DNA of 64,000 nucleotides, from NCBI RefSeq assembly GCF_000429105.1, contig NZ_AUBF01000006.1, positions 1-64,000 of the forward strand, written 5' to 3'. Source of the DNA: Schaalia suimastitidis DSM 15538. Lineage in GTDB: Bacteria > Actinomycetota > Actinomycetes > Actinomycetales > Actinomycetaceae. A program made the translations under genes and the position numbers. Shown one piece after another: positions 9,837-16,928 of the stretch. Numbering within the stretch: position 1 is the stretch's first letter; every line of letters starts with the position of its first letter. The notes under the pieces were generated by a model. The model was not told the origin of the DNA. It saw only the letters and a list, made by a program, of their open reading frames with translations, and searched no databases.

Positions 9837-9930
9837 GTCACCTGTCCCAATCATTGCGTTGTGTATTCAAGGGCGGGGAGTGTCGTGGCGGTTACTACGC
9901 ATCAGACACTCCCCGCCAGTGGGCTATCGA

Positions 9931-11115
9931 TTAGTTAGCGACGCCGGCGGCGACTTCTTCGGCGGTGTAATAGCCGGAGCCGACAATCTTCTCCTCAATG
10001 TTGTCCTTGATGACGGTTTCAACTTCAAGGAGGTAGGAGGGGACGACCTTTACGCCATTGTCGTAGGTTTCGGTGTCATTTGCTTCAGGTTCTTCGCCTG
10101 CACCGATAGCTTTGACAGTCTTGACAGCTTGTTCAGCCAAGGTGCGGGTGTCCTTGAAGATGGTGGAATGCTGGACGCCGTCGGCGATGAGTTTCACTGA
10201 GGCAATTTCAGCGTCCTGGCCCGATACAATGGGAAGGCCTTCAGCAATCGTTGGGCCGTAACCTGCACCTTGGAGGGCGGTAATGATGCCGCGGGAAATG
10301 CCGTCGAAGGGCGACAAGACACCAGCGAGCGGTTCGCTGCCCCCGCCGTAGGTGGAGGTAAGAAGGTCTTCCATACGCTTTTGCGCAGCTTCTTGTGACC
10401 AGCGCAGGGTTGCCACTTGGTCGAATGCGGTTTGTCCTGACTTCACAACAAGGGTGCCATCTTCAATGTAGGGCTTGAGGGTATCCATGGCGCCGTTGAA
10501 GAAGAAGCCAGCGTTGTTGTCATCAGGGGAGCCTGCGAACAGTTCAATATTGAGTGGACCAGCTGGTGCGTCGGCCTTCTTTTTGCCGTTTTCGTCAACG
10601 ATGCCAAGGCCTAGGAGCAGTGCGTTGGCTTGAGCCACACCCACCTTGTAGTTGTCGAAGGACACGTAGAAGTTGACGTTTTCATTGTCGCGAATGAGGC
10701 GGTCGTAGGAGATCACGGGGATGCCTGCAGCACCTGCTGCGTCAAGCTGGCTTGATAGCGCTGTGCCGTCAATGGAGGCGATCACAAGGATCTTTGCTCC
10801 GTTGGTGATCATCTGGTCGATCTGCTGGGTTTGGGTAGGAATGTCGTCGTTGGCGAATTGAAGGTCAACTTCATAGCCCGCGGCTTCGAGGCCTTCCTTG
10901 ACGGCGTTGCCGTCAGCAATCCACCGTTCAGACGTTTGGGTTGGCATGGCGACACCGACTTTAATGGCTCCATCAGAGGAGTCAACGGCAGTCGTGCCGT
11001 CGGTGCTGGTGCTACCTGCACCGCCACCTGCACATGCAGACAATGCCAGCGCTGCGGTTGCAAAGAGTGCCGAGGCGCCAAGAAGACGTCCGGACAATGC
11101 CCTACGGATATTCAT
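9931..11115 (-). CDS. Multiple-sugar-binding lipoprotein (ChvE/XylF type)
   Basis: The 394-residue protein has a signal peptide with lipobox LSAC followed by a Gly/Ser/Thr linker and a type I periplasmic-binding fold: KVGVAMPTQTSERW, VISYDRLIRDNENVNFYVSFDN and VVPSYLLEVETV fit the ChvE group. ChvE-type proteins bind monosaccharides such as xylose, glucose, galactose or arabinose; which one is used here cannot be read from the sequence. The start is supported by GAGGAGAG upstream of ATG. It is the first gene of the operon, with promoter and operator candidates about 60-120 bases upstream. Confidence 0.9.
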   Translation of the reverse strand: MNIRRALSGRLLGASALFATAALALSACAGGGAGSTSTDGTTAVDSSDGAIKVGVAMPTQTSERWIADGNAVKEGLEAAGYEVDLQFANDDIPTQTQQIDQMITNGAKILVIASIDGTALSSQLDAAGAAGIPVISYDRLIRDNENVNFYVSFDNYKVGVAQANALLLGLGIVDENGKKKADAPAGPLNIELFAGSPDDNNAGFFFNGAMDTLKPYIEDGTLVVKSGQTAFDQVATLRWSQEAAQKRMEDLLTSTYGGGSEPLAGVLSPFDGISRGIITALQGAGYGPTIAEGLPIVSGQDAEIASVKLIADGVQHSTIFKDTRTLAEQAVKTVKAIGAGEEPEANDTETYDNGVKVVPSYLLEVETVIKDNIEEKIVGSGYYTAEEVAAGVAN

Positions 11116-11174
11116 TGATTACTCTCCTCAAGGTGTCGTCAACTCCGACGTTGACGTGGGCGGTTTCGAGTGCC

Positions 11175-11236
11175 TCTACATCGCTGTAGATGCCTCACCC
11201 ACCAAGAATGTTAACGGTCACACTCGCGGGATACAA
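11175..11236 (-). promoter_or_regulatory. Candidate promoter and LacI operator of the ChvE-type operon
   Basis: On the minus strand, TTGTAT (complement of 11231-11236) and TAACAT (complement of 11208-11213) are separated by 17 bases, a plausible -35/-10 pair. About 20 bases further downstream lies TCTACAGCGATGTAGA (complement of 11175-11190), with 6-bp perfect arms and central CG, as is typical for LacI-family operators. A second inverted repeat, CGTCAAC (11137-11143) with GTTGACG (11150-11156), lies in the leader. Confidence 0.55.
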
Positions 11237-11338
11237 GCACAAAAGATAACTATTCGATAACGGCGCTCGCATAATATGCCCACCACAGGGCACCTCGTTC
11301 CTCACTCCCACCGCATCAGCCTGAAAAAGCCGCCGCAT

Positions 11339-11863
11339 TCAGCAACGCTCAAAACCAGCGGCAATCTCGCCAGACAAAGCACGATTAATCACCCGCTCAA
11401 AGCGAGCATTCATCGCGGGCAACTCATTGGCAGGCATGAAGCACGCACGCGTATTCTCACCATCAGCAGGCCACGGCGTCCCACTACGCCACAGCAGCAA
11501 GAAAGCAATATCCAGGTATATGGCATGATCGCCGTTGCTGTAGGTCATCGGCCCAACAACCTCGGTGCTCAACAGACGTACCGCCTCAGCCACAACACCT
11601 GCTTCCTCCTGCACTTCCCGTTCAGCCGCTGCGGCGGCCTCTTCACCTGGATCAATAATGCCTGTGACAGGTGTCCACCACCCATTGTCGGCACGTTGAA
11701 CGACGAGGATTTCAACCAAAGTGGGGTCTATGGGGCCGTGGAGAATTGACGAGGCAGGAAGGCCGTTCTTCGGGCGCACAACCACGGCAGTGCAGCCAGG
11801 TATCCACAATTGCTCATGTCCGACATGGCGGCGTAGCGCAACGATGAACTCTGGGGTAGCCAT
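11339..11863 (-). CDS. Nudix hydrolase
   Basis: This 174-residue protein contains a complete Nudix box: G-I-I-D-P-G-E, seven residues, then R-E-V-Q-E-E-A-G-V (about residues 85-107). It matches GX5EX7REUXEEXGU, so it should hydrolyse a nucleoside diphosphate linked to another group with Mg or Mn. The C-terminal MPANELPAMNARFERVI is typical of small actinobacterial Nudix proteins of unknown substrate. The ATG at 11863 follows GGAG, which lies over the end of the upstream transporter gene (stop at 11866-11868). A GTG five codons earlier would sit on the ribosome-binding site and is less likely. Confidence 0.9.
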   Translation of the reverse strand: MATPEFIVALRRHVGHEQLWIPGCTAVVVRPKNGLPASSILHGPIDPTLVEILVVQRADNGWWTPVTGIIDPGEEAAAAAEREVQEEAGVVAEAVRLLSTEVVGPMTYSNGDHAIYLDIAFLLLWRSGTPWPADGENTRACFMPANELPAMNARFERVINRALSGEIAAGFERC

Positions 11864-11865
11864 AT

Positions 11866-13434
11866 TTATATACTCCACATCAAGGGAACGAGTAGGATTT
11901 TCACAACGATCGCGAAGGCAAAGAGCGAGGCGTAGGCCGCCTCGACACGCTCATCAGCACGTCGACTGCTTGCCGACTGAAGCACCGCCGGCTGGCCCAA
12001 GAAGCCCGCAATAGCGCCGGCACTGCGCGCAGCCGACAAATTGAGGACTCGCGCACCCACTGCCAAAAGTACGCAGCACACGGCGACGACGGCAGCAGAC
12101 AGTAATGCTGCCCGCCATCCCATGGGGGAAAACAGCACGGATGCGAGTTCATCGCCCGCATTCAGACCCAATGCTGCCAAAAACATCATGAGCCCAATTT
12201 GGCGAATGGTGAGGTTGGCGGCAATGGGTAACGTCCACACCAGGGGCCCAGTGCGGCGTAGCGCCCCAAGCAGCATCCCGACAATCAGTGGCCCCGCAGC
12301 CGACCCGAGTTGGAAATACTGGCCACCAGGCATGGGGAAGGCGATCACACCAAGGAGCAGCCCCATGACCATCCCCAGTCCGAAGGCTAGTCCGTCGACT
12401 TCGCTGACGCCTCGTTCAGAATCGCCAAAGAAACTCTGTACTGCGTCGAGTTCCTCGGTCGGCACGACCACCGCGACGTGGTCACCAAGCTGCAAAGCAA
12501 GGTCGTCGCGCGCAAGCAGATCAAGGTCACCACGACGGACCCTCGTGACCGCACCGCCAAAACGCTGCGCTATCGCAAGGGATGCCACTGTGCGTCCAGC
12601 GACATCGGGGTTCGATACAACGATCCGCTCAAATGCCACTTCGCTGCGGTCGTTAGCGAGGTGGGTGTCGGCGGGTTCACCGATTTGCGAAATACACGCG
12701 TCAATTGCCGAGGCGTCACCCACAATCAGCACAAGGTCACCTTTGCGTAGTTCCTCCCCTGGTACAACGACGCGGGTGCGGCCTTCGCGGCGTAGGTACG
12801 ACATGCGTATACGCTGGTCTGCCCAGGCTTTGACATGCCGCATACTCACCGTGTGGCGCACCTTGATGGTTACTGCGTCCAAGCCGCTTTCGGCGACCGA
12901 TGGGGCATCTTTGGTGCCGGGCCATGCTTGCACGACCACGTAGGAGACAACGAGGATCCCGATGATGACGCCGATGGGGTATCCGAAGGCGTAGCCTACG
13001 GCTGCGAGCGGATCACCTGTGACACGGCTTGCAGCATCGAGTGCGGGTGCGGCGGTGAGGGCGCCAGTAAATAGTCCGATGGTGAGACTGCGGTCAATGC
13101 CTAGCCATTCGCCTATTGCCCAGGCCAAGCCCGCACCGATAAGGCAAACAAGGGCGGTGACCAGCAGTAAAGGCTGTTGTCTCTTCAGGTCAGAGAAAAA
13201 GGTGGCGCCTGCTGCAATTCCGATGGTGTAAACAAAGAATGCCAAACCAATTTGTTGGACAAGTTCAATCCCATGTCCAAGATTGGGCACCAGGGCAGAG
13301 AGGGCAAGACCCACAAAGAGTGCTCCGGCCGCCCCGAGACGCAGTGGTCCCAGTCGTATCGCACCGAGTATGCCACCCAGGGCCACGACCAGAAATAAGG
13401 TGAGCAGCGGATGCTGTGCGAGTAATGCGGCCAT
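11866..13434 (-). CDS. AspT/YidE/YbjL-type transporter with two TrkA-C domains
   Basis: This 522-residue membrane protein has the arrangement known from the aspartate:alanine exchanger (AspT) fold: about five membrane segments, a central soluble region with two TrkA-C-like modules (one around RKGDLVLIVGD, one around LQLGDHVAVVVP), then another five to six membrane segments. Motifs GLFTGALTAAPALDAAS and GFLGQPAVLQSA match the repeated substrate-site helices. The substrate is probably a dicarboxylate or amino acid but cannot be named. The ATG at 13434 starts the first hydrophobic stretch and has no strong ribosome-binding site; the frame is open for another 42 codons that look non-coding. Confidence 0.82.
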   Translation of the reverse strand: MAALLAQHPLLTLFLVVALGGILGAIRLGPLRLGAAGALFVGLALSALVPNLGHGIELVQQIGLAFFVYTIGIAAGATFFSDLKRQQPLLLVTALVCLIGAGLAWAIGEWLGIDRSLTIGLFTGALTAAPALDAASRVTGDPLAAVGYAFGYPIGVIIGILVVSYVVVQAWPGTKDAPSVAESGLDAVTIKVRHTVSMRHVKAWADQRIRMSYLRREGRTRVVVPGEELRKGDLVLIVGDASAIDACISQIGEPADTHLANDRSEVAFERIVVSNPDVAGRTVASLAIAQRFGGAVTRVRRGDLDLLARDDLALQLGDHVAVVVPTEELDAVQSFFGDSERGVSEVDGLAFGLGMVMGLLLGVIAFPMPGGQYFQLGSAAGPLIVGMLLGALRRTGPLVWTLPIAANLTIRQIGLMMFLAALGLNAGDELASVLFSPMGWRAALLSAAVVAVCCVLLAVGARVLNLSAARSAGAIAGFLGQPAVLQSASSRRADERVEAAYASLFAFAIVVKILLVPLMWSI

Positions 13435-13605
13435 GGGTTCAAGCCTAGTGGTCGCAAGGCTTCCTATAAAACGGGCAGGCGTCACACCTACAGGCGTCAA
13501 AACATGAAGTGCCTGCGGTGAATTGGGGATAGGGTCGCATCTACACCAGCACTGTGGCACGATTAGGGGCGTAGATACCGCGGTACTGTTGTTAAAGGAG
13601 CGTCA

Positions 13606-14658
13606 ATGTCCACACCACAACAAGGTTGGTACCCTGATCCATCGCAAGCAGGGATGCTTCGTTGGTGGGATGGGACGATGTGGACGGGCTATACCCGCCC
13701 TTATGAGAACCCGGCTCAGCCGCCATTTGATACAGATACTCATCAGAGTGATTCAGTTGCACCAAACGCAGACCAGGTAGCAGATTCCGCAGAGGCAGCG
13801 CCCTCGGACACAGCGGACGTTACCCCTGAATCCGCCGATGCCGCAGAGGTCGCGCCCTCGGACACAGCGGAGAATAACCCAGAGTCCGCCGGTGCCGCGG
13901 AAGTAGCGCCACTTGAACCATCGGAAGTAGCGGCCCCCGAGCCAGCAGAGATTTCCCCTGAATCCTGGGCCACGCCAGCTGACGAGGCCCCTGCGCCCGC
14001 AGAGCAGGCAAGTAGCGAAGCATTAGCCACGGACCAGGCACCCGCAGAGCAGGCAAGTAGCGACACAGAGCCTGCCACCAGCGCCGATACGCCCAACGAC
14101 GAGGCGACAGAGGTTTTTGACGCCCCACTCACGGTGGTCGATACACCCCAACAGGCCGATGAGACCACCATCCTGGAGGCCCCTGTTGTGCCAAATGAAC
14201 CTGAGGTTGCGCTGGAGGCAACAAGAGTCTTTGGCGCAGTGACGCCCACCGATGTCGCCGTCACAGCAGTCGATGATGCTAGTGTTGCCGACGTTTCCCC
14301 CGTACAAACGTCACCATTTGCAGCGCCAACAGCGCAGGCCTCGCAAATGCCGTACCCTACGGTAACGCCACCTCTTCCCTACGGCGATATTCAGAGCGGA
14401 CACCCACTGGTCGCCCCACCAACGCCGCCGCAACCACAAAACACACGCAAGAGTACCGGCATGATCATTGTCGCCTCGATTCTTCTTGTCGTTGCTGTCA
14501 TACTCCTCGGCATCTCGTTTGTGATGGACGCCGGTATCCGGGGACAGGAAAAACGTCAACAGGATTTGAACGCTGAAATCAGCAATTCGCAACAAATCAA
14601 CGAAGAACGCCAAGCAACCCTTGACGAATTGCGCACTGCTGTGGAGGAAGCACAATGA
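13606..14658 (+). CDS. DUF2510 membrane protein with acidic Ala/Pro/Glu-rich linker
   Basis: Residues 7-30 form a DUF2510 module (GWYPDPSQAGMLRWWDGTMW), a short Trp-rich domain common at the N-terminus of actinobacterial membrane proteins. It is followed by about 200 residues of acidic Ala/Pro/Glu/Thr repeats (variants of 'AEVAPSDTAE' and 'APAEQASS'), a single membrane helix (about 288-310) and a short C-terminal coiled coil rich in Gln, Glu and Asn. The soluble N-terminus is therefore probably cytoplasmic and the coil outside. AAAGGAG precedes the ATG. The stop overlaps the next start (ATGA), and the next protein is also a one-helix coiled-coil protein, so the two may pair. Function unknown. 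Confidence 0.85.
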   Translation: MSTPQQGWYPDPSQAGMLRWWDGTMWTGYTRPYENPAQPPFDTDTHQSDSVAPNADQVADSAEAAPSDTADVTPESADAAEVAPSDTAENNPESAGAAEVAPLEPSEVAAPEPAEISPESWATPADEAPAPAEQASSEALATDQAPAEQASSDTEPATSADTPNDEATEVFDAPLTVVDTPQQADETTILEAPVVPNEPEVALEATRVFGAVTPTDVAVTAVDDASVADVSPVQTSPFAAPTAQASQMPYPTVTPPLPYGDIQSGHPLVAPPTPPQPQNTRKSTGMIIVASILLVVAVILLGISFVMDAGIRGQEKRQQDLNAEISNSQQINEERQATLDELRTAVEEAQ

Positions 14659-15392
14659 GCACCCACTTCCCACAAAATCCGGCACCACAGGCTCCTTCTG
14701 GGAAAAAGCCCTTGTCGACAGCGGGGCTGATCTTCCTTATTGTTGCTGCAGTCGCCTTGGTCCTTTCTGGCGTGAAACTCGGACTATCCGCAGCCGGGTT
14801 ACGCGCAGCCTCAGCCCAGACTCAGACGCTTGAAGCACAACTGTTAGATTCCCAAGCACAAACTGATGCACTTGATGCCGAAATCGACACAGCGCAAGAA
14901 GAATACGACGCGCTACAGGCCAAACAGGCTGCTGCCGCCTGGTGCGCCCAAGTGAACGAAAAAACACCACCCGATGACACCCGTGCTCTCCTTGGCGACT
15001 TGTCGGCCATGAACGATCAAGAATATGCCGCCACAAACGAGCAATGTGCATGGGAAGTTGGAGCAGTCACCGTGTCATCAGCCATCGGTGACTCTATAGA
15101 ACGTCATCTCACGTTGGATGAATGTGTGATCGAAGTTGGTTCAACCAATGCCACTTTCACAGGTAAAGTTCGGTGGGATATGCCCACAGAAGTTCCTGAA
15201 GGTTTCACACTGTCACGCGTTGATGTCTGGATTGACGGCGTCGTGAAAAATGGCGACACCGTTGAAGCCACAGGCACGGCAAATGTGTCCCTTGCGCCTG
15301 GTGAAGATGGATCGTACCGCCTAGTGACAAGTGGCAATATCACTGGCAACCTGTGCTCACTTGCTGACGTGAGATGGTGGCCAGCGAAGTAA
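14655..15392 (+). CDS. Bitopic membrane protein with extracytoplasmic coiled coil
   Basis: The 245-residue protein has a short Pro-rich N-terminus, a membrane helix (about 22-47), a heptad-like coiled coil (about 55-98; ASAQTQTLEAQLLDSQAQ and following) and a beta-rich C-terminal domain of about 140 residues with Cys residues near WCAQVNE, NEQCAWEV, DECVIEV and NLCSL. These could form disulphides if the domain is outside. No family is recognised. Start and stop overlap the neighbours (ATGA before, TAATG after), so it belongs to a coupled operon with the DUF2510 protein and the carbonic-anhydrase-like protein. Confidence 0.82.
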   Translation: MSTHFPQNPAPQAPSGKKPLSTAGLIFLIVAAVALVLSGVKLGLSAAGLRAASAQTQTLEAQLLDSQAQTDALDAEIDTAQEEYDALQAKQAAAAWCAQVNEKTPPDDTRALLGDLSAMNDQEYAATNEQCAWEVGAVTVSSAIGDSIERHLTLDECVIEVGSTNATFTGKVRWDMPTEVPEGFTLSRVDVWIDGVVKNGDTVEATGTANVSLAPGEDGSYRLVTSGNITGNLCSLADVRWWPAK

Positions 15393-16456
15393 TGAGTTCC
15401 ACTCCATTACGCGGTGCCCTCGGGTCCATTGAACCTGATGCCACCGAATTATCCACACTGCTATCCCGCCTAGACATCCTTGAAACCCATCCTGAATGGG
15501 TACTTGTCGAAGTCGACGCGACGACCCATCCGCAGGCGTGTATGGATGGGCGTCCACAGGCACCGATCAACATTCACGAGGCAAATTCAGGCGCGCTGCC
15601 ACCGGTGCGTATGGCAGGGGCAACCTTAGCAACATGGGTCACCGACCTGCTGGTCACATGCTCATTCGCACCGCCACCCGATGTCGTAGGGATACCATCG
15701 CCCGTCTCAAGCGATGACGCCGCAGGCATGTCCGTACTTCAGGCAACACCCGACGCGAATGCGCTGCGCAATATCGCCCCAACGTGGTTGTCCTTGATGT
15801 GCTCTACGCTGAGGGAACGCGGTATCGACGTTGCCACTCACAGCGATACCCACGCTCACGGCAGCGGATGCGGGTGCGGTGCCGCTGATAATCTCAGTTC
15901 CATTTTGGCCCTGATTGCGCAAATGCCGTCAGGTTTGGAAGAGACCTTGAGGCAATGGGGTGTCGACCCAGCGCATATTGATGATTCCGTACGTAGACGT
16001 TGCGCTGAATTTGCGGCGACCGTTCCCAGCGGTGCCAGTATTTCAGGCATCCTCAATGGCTACTGTTCCACGCCCGCACCGACTCTTGTCGGTGACCATC
16101 GCGAGGTCACTGTGGTGGTCAACCTTCGACCATCGACCGCGGTCGACAGCCAAGCGGTAGGCCGCTGGTTGGCCACAGGCTCCTTTGACGCCATCGGTAC
16201 CGAAGAACTTGAATACACGGCCGCACCCACCGATGACCAAGCGGTAGATCCACACCAAATCCTGTGCATCGATGCGTGGGCCTGCGATGTGGTGGCAGAT
16301 TTTCTCTGCACGCATCAACCGGGCCCAGCCTCGCCAACAGCGGAACTGCCACGTGAAGACTTACGTGAACGCGCCTCGTCAGTGGCCGCCGCGGTAAATG
16401 CCGCCACGCTGATGGTGCTTGCTGGCCCGCACCTTCCCATGGCGATACTCCGTTAA
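15392..16456 (+). CDS. Zeta-class (cadmium-type) carbonic-anhydrase-like protein
   Basis: This 354-residue soluble protein has the two signatures I associate with the cadmium/zinc carbonic anhydrase (CDCA) fold: C-M-D-G-R (Cys50) and H-S-D-T-H-A-H...G-C-G-C-G-A-A-D (His150, Cys160). In diatom CDCA the metal is held by Cys, His, Cys, with the last two ten residues apart; here His150 and Cys160 have the same spacing. If true, it would bind Zn or Cd and might hydrate CO2. The C-terminal half is divergent, so a non-enzymatic or different role is possible. The ATG at 15392 overlaps the previous stop as TAATG; a start six codons earlier (15374) is the alternative. The next gene also starts in a TAATG overlap. 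Confidence 0.6.
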   Translation: MSSTPLRGALGSIEPDATELSTLLSRLDILETHPEWVLVEVDATTHPQACMDGRPQAPINIHEANSGALPPVRMAGATLATWVTDLLVTCSFAPPPDVVGIPSPVSSDDAAGMSVLQATPDANALRNIAPTWLSLMCSTLRERGIDVATHSDTHAHGSGCGCGAADNLSSILALIAQMPSGLEETLRQWGVDPAHIDDSVRRRCAEFAATVPSGASISGILNGYCSTPAPTLVGDHREVTVVVNLRPSTAVDSQAVGRWLATGSFDAIGTEELEYTAAPTDDQAVDPHQILCIDAWACDVVADFLCTHQPGPASPTAELPREDLRERASSVAAAVNAATLMVLAGPHLPMAILR

Positions 16457-16878
16457 TGTGTGCCGAGGCGCTGCCGGTCCCCTCTGCTGCTGTCGCCTCG
16501 GGGCGATCAGTCCGGGTCGACACGTGGCTATGGTCGGTCCGGCAGGTGAAGTCACGCTCACAGGCGACAGCTGCCGCACGTGCGGGCCACGTCAAAATCA
16601 ACGGTGTGACCGCAAAGGCCGCCGCGCCTGTGTCACTTGGAGACGAGGTTCGTCTGCGCGTAGACGGTTTCGATCGGATACTTGTCGTCACTGGCCTACT
16701 GGTCAAACGTGTGGGAGCTCCACTTGCCAAGCAGTGTTACCAGGACCTGTCTCCCGAGCGACCACGACCAGGCATTGCCGCTGTCCCCTACCGCGAGCGC
16801 GGAACAGGCCGTCCGTCAAAGAAGGAACGCAGAGAACTTGACCGCTTGCGGGGCTGGGATTCATCGTCGCATTTTTAG
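16456..16878 (+). CDS. S4-domain RNA-binding protein (Hsp15/HslR-like)
   Basis: The 140-residue protein carries an S4 domain (about residues 19-80; VRVDTWLWSVRQVKSRSQA, then AGHVKINGVTAK and GDEVRLRV), followed by a basic tail with TGRPSKKERRELDRL. This is the Hsp15 layout; in E. coli Hsp15 rescues stalled 50S subunits that hold peptidyl-tRNA. The ATG at 16456 overlaps the previous stop by one base (TAATG), which fixes the start and ties it to the upstream operon. It converges on the FtsX-type gene. Confidence 0.9.
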   Translation: MCAEALPVPSAAVASGRSVRVDTWLWSVRQVKSRSQATAAARAGHVKINGVTAKAAAPVSLGDEVRLRVDGFDRILVVTGLLVKRVGAPLAKQCYQDLSPERPRPGIAAVPYRERGTGRPSKKERRELDRLRGWDSSSHF

Positions 16879-16928
16879 GTGATTTTCGATGGGTTTCTGC
16901 CGCACCAGTGGTGACGCTGCGCAGCGAA

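Noticed and set aside
12041-12943. Long plus-strand open frame opposite the AspT-type gene
   Set aside because: It lies entirely antisense to a clear membrane-transporter gene, is rich in Arg, Ser and Pro with no domain, and is a codon-bias shadow.
13743-14264. Minus-strand open frame of low complexity opposite the DUF2510 gene
   Set aside because: Ala/Ser/Gly repeats mirror the repeated Ala/Pro/Glu codons of the real gene; no start signal.
16119-16730. Minus-strand frame opposite the carbonic-anhydrase-like and S4 genes
   Set aside because: Covers two recognised genes antisense; Arg/Pro/Thr-rich without a domain.
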